NCBI GenBank assembly: GCA_944474755.1
Contig: OX104123.1
Location: 67,821,898-67,885,897, forward strand
Source of the DNA: Limnoperna fortunei
Taxonomy: Eukaryota; Mollusca; Bivalvia; Mytilida; Modiolidae
DNA: 64,000 nt
Reading direction: 5' to 3'
Part shown: in pieces, positions 18,681-32,199 of the stretch
Layout: the number at the start of each line of letters is the position of its first letter
Numbering within the stretch: position 1 is the first letter of the stretch
Translations under genes and position numbers: made by a program
The notes under the pieces: generated by a model
Told to the model about the DNA's origin: nothing
The model's input: the letters and a program-made list of their open reading frames with translations, nothing else
Databases searched by the model: none

Positions 18681-20340
18681 TAGCTCACCTGGACCGAAGG
18701 TATCACTTGGCGTCCGTCGTCCGTCGTCCGTCGTAAACTTTTTAAAAAAAATGTAAACAAAAATCTTCTCCTCTGAAACCACTTAGCAAATTTTCTTCAA
18801 ACTTGGCCACAATCATCCTTAGGGTTCCTAGTTTCAAGTGTGTACCCAGGGTGTTGATCAACAGACAAATATGGCCGCTGTTGCTAAAAATAGAACATGG
18901 GGGTCAATACAGGTTTTTGATCATTATCTAAAAAATTATAATAGCTATAGAGAAAATCCTTACTTCAAATTGATCAAAACATTAAGGTCTACTATAGTTG
19001 CTATTAGTATGAAGTTGTGTATTGGCTTCTTGTAGGAGTTATTGCCCTTTATTGACGATTTTTGACAAAATTTTTGGTATTTACAATATAACCTGAAAAC
19101 TATACGAGATAGAGTGAAACTGTAAATGACAAAAATGATCACCAATAAAAGTCCTACAATTCACTTTATTGGTCTGAAATTGTCAGATGACTCCTTATAT
19201 GAGTTATTGCCCTTAAATAGCAATTTTTTATGAAAGTATTTGTTTTTGTCCTGTAACTTTAAAACTATAACAGCTAGAGTAAAACTGTAAACATCAAAAA
19301 TAATCAACAATTCACTGTATTAGTCTGAAATTGTCAGATGACTCTTTATAGGAGTTATTGCCCTTAAATGGCAATTTTTTATGAAATTTGCTGTTTTTGT
19401 CCTGTAACTTGAAAACTATACCAGCTAGATTGAAACTGTAAATTGAACAAATGATCAGCAATAAAGACCCTACAATTCACTTGATCGGTCTGAAATTGTC
19501 AGACAACTCCTTAAATAAGTTATTGCCCATAAATGACAATTTTTTATGAAATTTTTCGTTTTTGTCATGTAACTTAAAAACTGTAACAGCTAGAGTGAAA
19601 CTGTTAATAGCAAAAATGATCAGCACTACAATCCCTACAAATTACTATTAAGTTTGAAATTGTCTGATGACTCCTTATAGGAGTTATTGCCCTTAAATAG
19701 CAATTTTTTATGAAATTTTCCGTTTTTGTCTTGCAACTTAAAAACCATAACAGCTAGAGTGAAATAATAAATTGCAAAACTGATCAGCAATAAAAGCCCT
19801 ACAATTCACTTACTGGTCTGAAATTGTCAGATGACTCCTTAGAGGGGTTGTTGCCCTTAAATGACAATTTTGTTATGAAATTTTCCATTTTTGTCCTGTA
19901 ACTTGAAAACTATAGCAGCTAGATTTGAAACTGTAAATTGCACAAATGATCAGCAGTATAAGCCCTACAAATGATTGCTTAGTCCAAAATTGCAAGATTA
20001 CTCGTTATAGGAGTTATTGCCCTTTCATTATGAATTTGGACAAATGAACAGTTTTTGAATTATAAATTAGTCTATAACACACCTATTAGTAGAGAAAAAC
20101 TGTAAATTTCTAAAGTAAACTAAAGGACAATGCCTAAAAACCATTTAATTTTCAGAAATTGTCTGATGGCACCTTATAGGAGTTATTGTATTTAACTAAA
20201 ATTTCTGAAGAAATGTTTAGTTTTTGCACAGTAACTTAAAAGCTAAAACAACTAGACTGAAACTGTTAATTTCAAAAATTTTAATATAGTTGAAATCATT
20301 TGGATTCCAGGTGAGCGATTAAAGGCTCCAGGGAGCATCC
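18681..20340 (+). mobile_element. Dispersed repeat with CTCACCTGG ends and about eight internal units
   Basis: It begins TAGCTCACCTGGACCGAAGG and ends CCAGGTGAGCGATTAAAGGC, so the tips CTCACCTGG and CCAGGTGAG are inverted. A GTCCGTCGTCCGTCGTC tract and a GGCCACAATCATCCTTAGGG segment form the left part. The rest is about eight tandem units of 155-175 bp with GGAGTTATTGCCCTTAAAT, found at about 19027, 19202, 19352, 19522, 19680, 19848, 20008 and 20178. A second copy lies reversed at 42600-43563. The family is abundant in mussel genomes to my knowledge; its class is unclear to me. No transposase is encoded. Confidence 0.8.
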
Positions 20341-21560
20341 AGTTTGAAATTAAATGAAATAAAAGATATTATCTCAAAATTACACATTTCCTTACTATGC
20401 TACGTTAATGCTACGTTGATACCCTCGGATAGCAAACTACTGATCATAGTAACAAAGAAAAACAATCACACGCGTATGAAAATAGCGACTCATTTTACAG
20501 TAGATATTGTTTGCTGTCTTATTCTTTGTAAGGTTGACAACCTTGTGTCAGTGGAAACATTGTTGCATCTTAATAATATCAAGCATTAACATCAAATATC
20601 AACATCTGTTTAATTTTATCGTTGAAATTTTTTTGTTTGATCACCACTGATGTGTCAAGAATAGAAAAAAGCTCCTCTTGCGTTATTAATTTTATAGCCC
20701 TTATATAATTGAATATCATACCGAACTGATCTGTTTTAATTCCTACTCCTATTAGTGACAACTGCATCACCAATAATTTTTTAAACGTTACCAGCAGTCC
20801 TAAGTCAGGATTTCTTTATACAACAGTTAACTAATTCTCCTTATGGGAAATCAAATAAACTTACATTTATTAACAGTGAATAGTTCCAAACTGAAAAAAA
20901 AGTCATTCAGCTTTCTTTCAAAATAAGGTATTTTTATAAGTAATAAACTTCTATATAATGTACAACAAAGTTGTGAAAAGTACAATAAAGAAATGACTAA
21001 AATGGAACAAAAATAGAGTATTAAATTGCTATATTATTGATGAATAAAATAGAAACAAACACGTCGAAAATATGCTTAATAACAATAAATTGACATCGGA
21101 TAACAGCTGTATTTCGTTACTTGTATAAAATATAAGTTGTGTTGTCATAGTAACCAGACTATTGTTTGATTTTTTTTCAAATGCGTAATCGTTCACCTTC
21201 TACTAGGTGTAGAACAAAATTAGCAACTGCAAAGAATTTGTATTTAACGACACAATCGCAGAAATGTGCAGTTATGTTTCAACCAATGTTGAATTTACAA
21301 TATCTTAAATAAGGTGTATTGTTAAATAGCCTTGATGTGGGTAAATATTAAATAAGATTTTATTTTAAATTCTTTATTTAAAATGACGTATACGAATCAG
21401 TTTGAATATTTAATACCAGATAATAGCGTTTTCTGAAAAATTTCCTGTTATAGAATTTGAGCGAAATCAACTGTAACAACTTCCTATTTTATTATATATT
21501 TTCATTTAAATTGTCAACATTAGTCATCGTCAGTGAACACATCGACCAGGATAGACAGAG
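20341..21560. other. Upstream region of the Toll-like pseudogene
   Basis: AT-rich with no recognised element. Any promoter of the receptor would lie here, but no clear TATA or initiator could be chosen. Confidence 0.55.
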
Positions 21561-24500
21561 ATGGTGTGCCTGGTGTTAATGCTGTATTACCTGACTTTTA
21601 TCAAAGGTTAGTTACATATAATATGTTAACTCATTTCAATTGGTAGATCTTAAATAAGATTGTAAGATTTTTAAGACTATACTATACAATATTACACCAT
21701 ACCATACCATACCATTCTATACTATAGATAATTTTACTATTGTAATATTATATTATATATCTCCTGTGAATATAGACGTCGTGGATTGACTGATTGACTT
21801 CACAAAATGACTCAATTTTTCCATGCACGGTAAGTATATTTTATGCACGGTCAGTAGGTAAGAGTTACCTTTCTTGGCGACTTTAAACACACACAGAATA
21901 AAAATGATTTTGCTTGAACTCAGATATTTTAGGACAGTCGGAAGGATATTTCCGTGACAGGCAGTTGCGCTTGCCCGATACTCAATGTGTTGACCGCGTA
22001 TATCTTTTATTAGGTCATCAATTGCATCTATAACTGGTAATATAATATGAGAGATGTCAGATTTTAATAGGAAAGTTTTTCAGTTGATGCATTTGATTTT
22101 TTCCCTCGACATTAGCTTTGCTATGTTGTTTTTGGGAGTGTAGGCTTTTTTCTTGTGTTTGTTTGAGACTAAAACTTGTAAACGATTTCAACAGAATGAT
22201 TTTTATGAAAAAGCGTATTAAAGGTAGCATAGAAAGGCAAATAATTATCATAACGTTTTATATTTGTAGGTATCATTTGTTTGTTAACACACCAAGGGAT
22301 TTACAACAAAAACAATACTGTCGACTTGTCTAGACGACATCTAATTGAGATTCCTCAAAATATTCCAATAGACACAGAGATCCTCGACTTAAGCTACAAC
22401 GAAATAATCATAATTCCAAATGGTATATTTGCAAATCTGTCAAGACTGGTATTTCTTAATCTATCTTTTAACAACATAAATGCAATTCTTGCGGATTCAT
22501 TTGAAGGACTCTCAAGACTCTCAAGTCTCTCGACCTTCGCACCAACCAACTAAGACGTGAATCGTTGCGCAATGGATCGTTTAACCCATTAACGTCGCTG
22601 ATGAAACTATACATTTCTGACAACACGGACAGTTATGGTGATTACAACATTGTGTTAAGTGATGAAATATACAGTCTTAGGCTACTAGATACCTTGTATT
22701 TAGATGCAGTTGAGTCTGATCAAGGTCAGCTGAATAAATTTGAATGTTTTAAAAATTTGAAATGTTTATCATTTGAAGAAAACATAATGACAGTGACAAA
22801 CAAAACATTTGAAAGATTTAAAGACTTACCTATTGAAGAACTAACCATCTCAAATTTTTGAAGTGCTGAAAATTATGCTTTTAGTTTTTTCCCTAAACTG
22901 CAGAGATTAACCTTACATTTGATGTGGGCTTCCGTAAGCTTAGAAAAAAATTTTCCTGCGCTTCAGGTTTTTAAAGGAAGAAAAATGACAGCAATTACTT
23001 TCACTAATAATCCAGACGTCAACTTTTTTAAATTAGAAGAGACACATTTACGATATGTGTGGGATATATGTTTGAAAGAATTGAACTTAGCGTCTAACAA
23101 TATTTTAGACATTGATGCCGCAAGCTTTAACACGTTTGCCAGGAAATCAACTTGCCTAGAGGTTTTTGATATGTCAGATAACCCTTTATTGACAGATAAT
23201 ACTTTGTACTGGGAGGTGTTTATTCACTTATTTAAAAAAATAAAAGTTATACGATTTTCCCACTTTGGATTTCGTCCTTCGACAAAAGTTCAATGCAAAA
23301 GACTACAGAAGGCGTTGTATTTCCACTCCCGTCTACCCTTCAGGAAGTGTACATCAATTATGGACGCTCTGATTCATTTCACAATGTAACATTTATAAAT
23401 GGTCAGTCAATGAAAATTCTAAACTTGTTTCAATATAATTTACCACACTGCTTAGGAAGTTTCAAAGGTATACAGAACTTGATTGAACTCGATATTTCAG
23501 GTTTTGATTGTACTAATTTAAATGTAGACATTTTACAGGCATTACCACGTTTAGAAAAATTTACAGCCCAAAACACAAACCTTAATAACGGGTTACATTC
23601 TGTCCGTGATTCTGGTGAACGTTTATTTGTACATCTTTTTAATTTGAGTTACGTAGATCTTTATGCCAACAACTTGCAAAGTTTACATTCAGACATGTTT
23701 AATGACCAGCAGGAATCGTTACGTTATTTGTATTTGGGTAACAATGCTTTTAAAAACATTCCGATAAGCATTAGAAAATTTAAGTTTTTAGAAATATTGG
23801 ACTTAACATCAAATGGAATTGAATATTTCGATAACAACGAACAGGAAGTGTTGGAAAAGAGCTTTAGCATAGATATTAGACTTGCTGGAAATCCATTTGC
23901 GTGTACTTGTAACCAAACAAACTTCCTTAGATGGATAAAAGACCGAGGATCAAAGATTTTTGTAAATGTTAAATGCGTTGGAGACGATAAAGCCCTGCAT
24001 AACATAAGCGACATAATAAGTTCTCTTGACAACTTCGAGTTACATTGCGTATTAACATTCTGGTTGTATTTCGCTATCATTATGTCGTCAGTTTCTGGTT
24101 TCATTCTTTTATTCGTCTTTCTATACTATCGATACCGATCAGAAATTCAATATTTTTTCTTGAAATTAAAAATAAGTATGAAGAGATACAGTGCACTGGA
24201 AGAATGCTGTGAATATAAATTTGATACATTCATTTCATACAGCAACAGTGATTCCTCGTGGGTTGCTCAATTCTACAGGCAACTGACAGCTAATGGCTTC
24301 AACGTGTGTTTTTATGCTAAAGATTTCATTGCAGGTGAGGAAATTGTCGTGAATATTCTTAGGGCAATCGATAGTAGCCGTAAGATAATATTCATTGTAA
24401 CGAAAAATTTCCTAAAAAATTAATGGGGGGGATATGAAATTGAAATGACCCGGATGCATGCTTTCAGAGAAGGATGACAGAACATGGTGATACTCATTAT

Positions 24501-24630
24501 AAAGGATGAGATACCGATTGACGAAATGCCCCGACCACTAAAAGAAATGTGGGAGAAAATAGTGTGTCTGAAATATTACGATAATGACGAAACTGTTTTT
24601 TACGATTCGGTTGCCCTTTGTTTGCAATAA
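21561..24630 (+). pseudogene. Toll-like receptor (LRR-TM-TIR), broken
   Basis: Exon 1 (21561-21606) encodes a hydrophobic signal-peptide start MVCLVLMLYYLTFIK and ends in phase 1 before GTTAGT. Exon 2 starts after the acceptor TATTTGTAG (22270) and continues to a TAA at 24628-24630, where AATAAA overlaps the stop. The product would have an LRR ectodomain (LDLSYNEI, LNLASNNILDIDAASF, LYLGNNAFKNIP), an LRRCT with NPFACTC near 23889, a transmembrane helix near 24047-24130 and a TIR domain from 24211 (box 1 FDTFISYS). Breaks: a frame change near 22505-22525, TGA at 22859, a frame change near 23265-23300, TAA at 24421 and TGA at 24475. TIR box 2 reads AGEEI without the usual proline. Cytoplasmic TIR domains normally signal through MyD88-type adaptors; this copy cannot without correction. 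Pseudogene is most likely; sequencing error in several places is the alternative. Confidence 0.85.
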
Positions 24631-24821
24631 ACTTTTGCTATAATTGTAGTTTTTCATTTGTAGTCGTTTGTATTGTGTGTGTTTTTAGTATAAAGTGCTA
24701 ACTTACATAAAGTGATTCATTATGGAAATTTAAGATACAGTATAAAGTTCTGACATAAAGTAATTCATTACTGAAGACAAGGTACCACTGCAAAGTATGA
24801 ATATATTTCTCTATCAAGTGT

Positions 24822-25086
24822 TTGTTTGTTTGATGGTGTTTAAAGCCATTTTCAGCAATTTTTCAGCTATATCATGACGTCCAGTTTTTATTGGGGGAGG
24901 AAGCCGGAGTACCCGGAGAAAACCCCCGACCTGCAGTAGGAAAACTGGCAATCCTTGTCAATTAAGATTGGAGTCGAGTACATCCTGCCTGCAGTGAGAA
25001 TCGAACCCGCAATCTCAGTGTTAACAGACCACGTGATCAGTAGTAGACAAACTACCTTGACACGGCCACCGAGGCCCCCCTTTATT
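24822..25086 (-). mobile_element. tRNA-derived SINE with target duplication
   Basis: This is a complete copy in reverse orientation: poly (TTTG) start, GGTGTTTAAAGCCATTTTC, GGAGGAAGCCGGAGTACCC, AATCCTTGTCAATTAAGATT, and the head with B box (reverse of GGTTCGATTCTCA) and A box region. ATCAAGTGT flanks it at 24813-24821 and 25087-25095, a 9-bp target duplication typical of LINE-driven insertion. It is just downstream of the Toll-like pseudogene. Confidence 0.9.
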
Positions 25087-25095
25087 ATCAAGTGT

Positions 25096-27119
25096 ACCAT
25101 TTGAAAACTTCCAAAGCCTGTATGGCATACATGTGTGTTTCAAATTGAAATAAACAACGTGCATAAATGAATTTCGACACTGTGTATTAGCTGAATTGAC
25201 GAAAAAGATTCGACCTCCTGTAGATTTTGAAATTAAAATTGTACTGGTTAACGATTGCTTTACAAGCTTGTATGGTGTTTTATATGGGAATAGTGATTTC
25301 TAAATTGTAAAATGTGGTCTGATGTTATATACATAAATAAGTAACTCATTTTTATTGTAGTGTTTTATTATTTCTTCTTACATTTTTTTTGTTGACATTG
25401 CCAAAATCTATTCGGGAACATATTTACCATTTGGGAAAAGGAGTACAAAGCAGTGGTAGTTAGGCAAAATGTAGAATGATTGTGTATGAGAATTTAGGTA
25501 CTTTCCCCTCGTTGCATTTATTTTTAGTATTTATAGTATTATTATAACATATAGCTTTTAATGATTTTGTAGTTAGACAATAAATAATGCAACACCTAAT
25601 TTAACTTTGAATAAATGTGTTCAATCGAATGCACTGCAGACAGATTCCATGGATGACGATTTCCATATTCAGATCTACATCCCAGGGCCCTATAGGTTAT
25701 AAAGACCATGTGTTTATCTGTTAAATGATTGAAATAACGAAATTCAGAACACCGAGAAAACTGTCAAAAAAGACAATTCACAAATCAAACTGCGTTATAC
25801 CGGCAAACGCCAGAACCAACAACCAAAAATATAGTAACTACGGCAATGGTCCTGACTTGGTACATGCATTTCAAAAGATACAGTGGAAACTAAAATATCA
25901 AAAGACCTGATAGACATCTTAGGATCTCTTCTCCAATGTAACAGCATTAAAACCTTTTATTTTTGACACTTTACATCGACGCTCCCTCATATCCACCATA
26001 AAACTAGTCTTAAAGGTATTAAATAATTAGCAATGATAGAATTACTTCGTCATCAATGGTTCTAAAACTGATAATACATATCATGAAGATCAGTCTGCCC
26101 AATGTAAGATTGTCTGATTGACAACATATTTTTCATTTTTGAGGTTTTTGTTTTTTAAATTGTTGCAATTGCAATGGGTACTATTTGTACTCCTCTACTC
26201 GCGCACTTGCTTTTGTACTATAATGAGGCTGAGATCCTAGAAGCATGCTGAAAAAAAAATTTTGGCTCAGACCTTTAATTTCTTATTCCGCTATATTTAT
26301 GATTTATGTATTTCAAAGGATATGGTGGTTTAAACCGGTTTTTATGGTATGCTAAACACCCAGCTTCCATACTGTAGTATGTGAGTTGGGTTGTTGCTGA
26401 AAATGGATTGGTTTAATATACCTTTAGTCAGTAATTGGTTATTCAATAATCATCGTAGCACAATCACTGTACTGAATTTAATGTTTCGTGTGGCAAGGTT
26501 GTATAAAGAATTGGAAAATCAAAGGTTTTAAAAGATAAAATGCTAGTTATCGATCTTGATTATATGTAGACAATATCTTAGTCAACCGTTGACAAGTTTT
26601 AGGTAGAGTATGTAAATGAGCCAGCTATGTATCTTTCCTAGTAAGGATTTTGTGTTATTTTGGAATACAATGCAAGTATAGTAAGTCTTGGGGCCTCGTC
26701 GTAATGAATATTAAAAGAAGTCATGAAGGACATAGTTAGCCATGATTTCATCTTTTCAAAACTTACCTCCGAGGTCACTTTCCCGACCCTTGACGGAAAT
26801 GGCCGAGAGACGTTCCGATTGTCCGAAATGGCTTAGGTATCGTCTTTAATCTGCATGGTCACGATGAATTTACGGACATGTTACTGTCATTCGTACTTAT
26901 TCCCATAATCGTAGTATAAACCATAGTCATATTATGTGTATCAAAGTTATTAAATTATGTAACTTTATTTTAACAATCTTAAATGCAATGATGATTTTCA
27001 TGTTTAGTTTCACATAAATTTGAACAATTCTACACCTTCAAAAAACAATGTTGTGAAATATTATTAGATTAGGCCATACAATCTTTGCACTTACAAACTA
27101 AGGTATGATCTTGTTGAGG
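25096..27119. other. Intergenic DNA without recognised features
   Basis: Short frames (for example 25725-25910) are unsupported. No repeat family was recognised. Confidence 0.55.
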
Positions 27120-27930
27120 TCATTGATTCAAATAAGAATGTGTCGCTTAAGCAGGTCTAAGAACACGTAAGCATCATCAGTCTTCAGAATCATAATGCTG
27201 CTGAAACTATGTCCGACATTCATGACAAATATGTTGTTATGGGAGCAGACCCTAACAACTTTACTTCTATCTGCAAGAAGCATGTTTAATAAATGAATTA
27301 GGAATGGAGAGTTCCTACCGCTTTCAAAAGAGGATATTCTTAAAAACTTCAAATAGGTTTTGGCTTCTCGTTTTTACAAATCAACGTCGAAGATTGTGAT
27401 CTCACCTCTTTGTATTGGATACCAAAACTTAACAAAGGCCAACGGCGTTTCAGAAAAGGATCGTCTAAGTGTACCACCAAACCTCTATCCAAACTCCTCA
27501 CCATTGTTTTAACAGCCAAAAAACCGAGCTCCTTTCGAATTCCTAGACGCCCGCTGAAACAAAATAGAAAAGACATTTCGCTCAGACCTTTAATTTCACA
27601 TTCCGCTATATTTATGATGTTTAGTACATGTGCAGTGCTAAATTCTGTGACTATTTGCATTCAACTACCCTAGCAAGCTTGAAATAAAAAACCACTACCA
27701 ATACACTTAGGTCAGCCTCTTACTAAGACCTACTTCTGGAAATAGACTCAGGAAAACTACAAACTAGACTTAGTGACTTCATCTTTCCGGTTCATCGATA
27801 GACGCACACCAGCAGATCTTGCGTATGGTTTGTATATTTCACAACTTAGATATGATAGATCCTGCGTTCCGAATTCCAATTTTCTAGACCGCTCGATGTT
27901 GTTTTAACGTAAACATGAACAAAGTCTTGC
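27120..27930 (+). mobile_element. Decayed reverse-transcriptase retroelement
   Basis: Pieces of an RT polyprotein appear in order on the plus strand: an N-terminal DKYVVMGADPNNFTSICKKH segment near 27220, SLYWIPKLNKGQRRF then SSKCTTKPLSKLLT near 27405-27510, and AYGLYISQL...FLDRSMLF near 27820-27900. The catalytic palm between them is missing and many stops and frame changes are present. The family resembles Penelope-like or related mollusc RTs; the assignment rests on remembered motifs. Confidence 0.65.
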
Positions 27931-28009
27931 AAAATAAAGACATTATTATGGATATATCGAATCTAATCATTAAACAGCAAACAAGCGTTTCAAAGACTGT
28001 ATTGTCCAT

Positions 28010-28515
28010 GCCACTGCTTATGGATATAAGAATATCGTGATTCCGGTGTCATGGTGACGCCACTGATAGTGGATACCAGAATATCGTGATTCCGGTGTCA
28101 TATCGATGCCACTGCTAGTGGAAAAGTGAATCAAGATTTCGGTGTCATATCGATGCCACTGCTAGTGAAATAGTGAATCAAGATTTCGGTGTCATATCGA
28201 TGCCACTGCTAGTGGATATAAGGATATCGTGATTCCAGTGTTATATCGATTCCACTGCTAGTGGATAAAAGGGTATCCTGATAACGGTGTCTTATCTATG
28301 CCACTGCTAGTGGAATAGTGAATCAAGATTTCGGTGTCATATCGATGCCACTGCTAGTGGAATAGTGAATCAAGATTTCGGTGTCATATCGATGCCACTG
28401 CTAGTGAAATAGTGAATCAAGATTTCGGTGTCATATCGATGTCACTGCTAGAGGAATAGTGAATCAAGATTTCGGTGTCATATCAATGCAATTTCTAGTG
28501 AAAAATATGGTATCA
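28010..28515 (+). repeat. About 47-bp minisatellite with CCACTGCTAGTGG core
   Basis: About eleven units of ATGCCACTGCTAGTGG-AATAGTGAATCAAGAT-TTCGGTGTCATATCG. Each unit contains the near-perfect palindrome CCACTGCTAGTGG. It lies between the RT remnant (27120-27930) and the retroelement tail (28735-28885), in the position of a 3' untranslated region. Confidence 0.85.
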
Positions 28516-28699
28516 CGATTCCGGTTTTACAAAGAAAACTAAATACTTCCCCATAGCCATTGAATGCAATGATGAGGTATGGCTTAAAACATAATTTTTT
28601 TTAATATTTTGTACAGAAGGTAATATTGCTATCTCTAAAAATACAATTAAGTATTATTTATATTTTCTTCTTTACTACGCCTCATTTTAGACCCAATAG

Positions 28700-28910
28700 T
28701 TATAGCAGAATCGTTTTAAGGCACTGCTTACTCGTCCGAGCACCTGAGTGCACCCATGGTTTTTATTGGGTTCGGGTTACTCTCTTTCTGTGTTTTATGT
28801 TTTTGGTTTCTGTGTTGTGTTTGTCTATATCTGGATTTGTAACTGTCCGTTGGCTTTTGGCTAATGTTTTTCGGTCGGTTTTCATTGCTATTGTTTTCGT
28901 TTACTTTTAG
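28700..28910 (+). mobile_element. Retroelement 3' tail
   Basis: GAGCACCTGAGTGCACCCAT, GGTTTTTATTGGGTTCGGGT and GATTTGTAACTGTCCGTTGG form the same tail as at 12640-12830 and 7200-7400. Together with the upstream RT remnant it outlines one element of about 1.8 kb, or two. Confidence 0.65.
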
Positions 28911-29479
28911 ATAAATATCGTGATCTTATTATGTATGTGGTAACAATACCTTTCCAGACTAATTATGTGCTCTTCGCAAAATGGCAGCGCCAAGATTTGC
29001 TTAGTTACACGCAGATTTAAACAAAAATATTAAAGTTTACAAAATATAACTTTGCGTTGACGAGGAAATTGTTCGTATTTTAACTGGTAATGTTGTACCA
29101 CAACTCACCTCGGCGTGTGTAAAAGTTCGGTTATTACACGGAACTTGGATTAAATCAAAACAATTATAGAAATAAAGGGTATTCCAAACGTCGAATGGAC
29201 CAAATGGGTTTAATCTTCAATAAAAATCAATAATGTGAATTAAATTTAAATTCTTTAATAGTAACATTCATTGCCTCTTATATATCATTAAACATAATTT
29301 GAAAATAAACGATTCCCATTCACTGCCATTAGAACTTTTATCTTAATATTGCTTTTACAAGCAAATATCGACTTGAACGTTCATTATAAAAGTTCAACAC
29401 TCTTTCAATAAATCTAGTTACAAATAAATTGTATAATTGTTAAGTAATAGAAACCGGAAGTTAATAGAAACAGGTTTCT

Positions 29480-31950
29480 TTCTTGCACGTAAATTAAATT
29501 AAACGACTATTTCACTCTATGAGTGTGTTTCTAATGTACGCTTATTTAAGCAGTATTCCACTCTGAGTGTGTTTCTTATGTACGCTTATTAAATAACTAT
29601 TCCACTCTGAGTGTGTTCTATGATATTAAATCACTATTCCACTCTATGAGTGTATTCTATGTTATTAAACCACTATTCCACTCTATGAGTGTGTTCTATG
29701 TGCACTTATTAAATCACTATTCCACTCTATGAGTGTGTTCTATTTGCACTTATTAAACCACTATTCCATTCTATGGGTGTGTTCTATGTTATTAAACCAC
29801 TATTCCACTCTATGGGTGTGTTCTATGTTATTAAACCACTATTTCACTCTATGAGGTCTTTCTTATGTACGCGTTTTAAATCAGTATTCCACTCTATGAG
29901 TGTGTTCTATGTGCACTTATTAAATCACTATTCCACTCTATGAGTGTGTTCTATGTGCACTTATTAAACCACTATTCCACTCTATGGGTGTGTTCTATGT
30001 TATTAAACCACTATTCCACTCTATGGGTGTGTTCTATGTTATTAAACCACTATTTCACTCCATGAGGTCTTTCTTATGAACGCGTTTTAAATCAGTATTC
30101 CACTCTATGAGTGTGTTCTGTTATTAAACCACTATTTCACTCTATGAGTATGTTTCTTATGTACGCGTTTTAAATCAGTATTCCACTCTATGAGTGTGTT
30201 CTATGTGCACTTATAAAACCACTATTCCACTCTATGAGTGTGTTCTATGTTATTAAACCACTATTCCACTCTATGAGTGTGTTCTATGTACACTTATTAA
30301 ACCACTATTATACTCTATTAGTGTATTCTATGTTATTAAACCACTATTTCACTCTATGAGTGTGTTTCTTATGTACGCGTTTTAAATCAATATTCCACTC
30401 TATGAGTGTGTTCTATGTTATTAAACCACTATTCCACTCTATGAGTGTGTTCTGTGTGCACTTATAAAACCACTATTCCATTCTATGAGTGTGTTCTATG
30501 TTATTAAACCACTATTTCACTCTATGAGTGTGTTTCTTATGTACGCGTTTTAAATCAATATTCCACTCTATGAGTGTGTTCTATGTTATTAAACCACTAT
30601 TCCACTCTATGAGTGTGTTCTGTGTGCACTTATAAAACCACTATTCCATTCTATGAGTGTGTTCTATGTTATTAAACCACTATTTCACTCTATGAGTGTG
30701 TTCTGTTATTAAACCACTATTCCATTCTATGAGTGTGTTCTATGTTATTAAACCACTATTTCACTCTATGAGTGTGTTCTGTTATTAAACCACTATTCCA
30801 TTCTATGGGTGTGTTCTATGTTATTAAACCACTATTTCAGTCTATGAGTGTGTTTCTTATGTACGCGTTTTAAATCAGTATTCCACTCTATGAATGTGTT
30901 CTATGTTATTAAACCACTATTTCACTCTATGAGTGTGTTTCTTATGTACGCGTTTTAAATCAGTATTCCACTCTATGAGTGTGTTCTGTTATTAAACCAC
31001 TATTCCATTCTATGAATGTGTTCTATGTTATTAAACCACTATTTCACTCTATGAGTGTGTTTCTTATGTACGCGTTTTAAATCAGTATTCCTCTATGAGT
31101 GGTTTCTATGTTATTAAACCACTATTTCAGTCTATGAGTGTGTTTCTTATGTACGCGTTTTGAATCAGTATTCCACTCTATGAGTGTGTTCTATGTGCAC
31201 TTACTAAACCACTATTCCATTCTGTGAGTGTGTTCTGTTATTAAACCACTATTCCACTCTATGAGTGTGTTCTATGTTCACTTATAAAACCACTATTCCA
31301 TTCTATGAGTGTGTTCTGTTAATAAACCACTATTTTACTCTATGAGTGGTTTCTATGTTATTAAACCACTATTTCACTCTATGAGTGTGTTTCTTATGTA
31401 CGCGTTTTGAATCAGTATTCCACTCTATGAGTGTGTTCTATGTGCACTTACTAAACCACTATTCCATTCTGTGAGTGTGTTCTGTTATTAAACCACTATT
31501 CCACTCTATGAGTGTGTTCTATGTTCACTTATAAAACCACTATTCCATTCTATGAGTGTGTTCTGTTAATAAACCACTATTTTACTCTATGAGTGGTTTC
31601 TATGTTATTAAACCACTATTTCACTCTATGAGTGTGTTTCTTATGTACGCGTTTTAAATCAGTATTCCACTCTATCAGTGTGTTCTATGTGCACTTCCTA
31701 AACCACTATTCCATTCTATGAGTGTGTTCTGTTATTAAACCACTATTTCACTCTATGAGTGTGTTCTATGTTATTAAACCACTATTCAACTCTATGAGTG
31801 TGTTCTATGTTATTAAACCACTATTCCACTCTATGAGTGTGTTTTATGTGTACGCGTTTTAAACCACAATAATATTCTGCTCTATGAGTGTGTTTTTTCT
31901 ACAAGCCTATTAAATCACTATTCTGCTCCATTAAAAATCAATCGACACCA
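29480..31950 (+). repeat. 2.4-kb minisatellite with higher-order repeats
   Basis: The core unit is about 39 bp: TTATTAAACCACTATTCCAC then TCTATGAGTGTGTTCTATG. Variants replace the link with GCACTTATTAAA or TTTCTTATGTACGCGTTTTA. Roughly 55-60 units are present. Higher-order blocks repeat with a period of about 211 bp (near 29853 and 30064), about 168 bp (near 30363 and 30531) and 247 bp (near 31151 and 31398). High identity suggests recent unequal exchange. No coding potential. Confidence 0.95.
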
Positions 31951-32199
31951 GATAGGGCAACAGATTTAAATGTTTGGTTATAGTTGATACAGATGTGATA
32001 CCCACATTGTTATAATTTTTGGAATACTTCAGTGTAGAATAAAAAGTTATCTTCTGTCCTAGGTACCACTTAAACAGCTTTAAGGGCATAAACAAAAGAC
32101 AAGCCAATCAACGGATCTATGACATTTAAATCTGAGCGTTGATGTAAGCGTTGTACCTAACACTTAATTTATGTTAAATGACAGGAAAGAATATCATAA

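Noticed and set aside
22859..22861. TGA read as selenocysteine in the receptor
   Set aside because: Other stops and frame changes are present and no SECIS context was seen; pseudogene decay is simpler.
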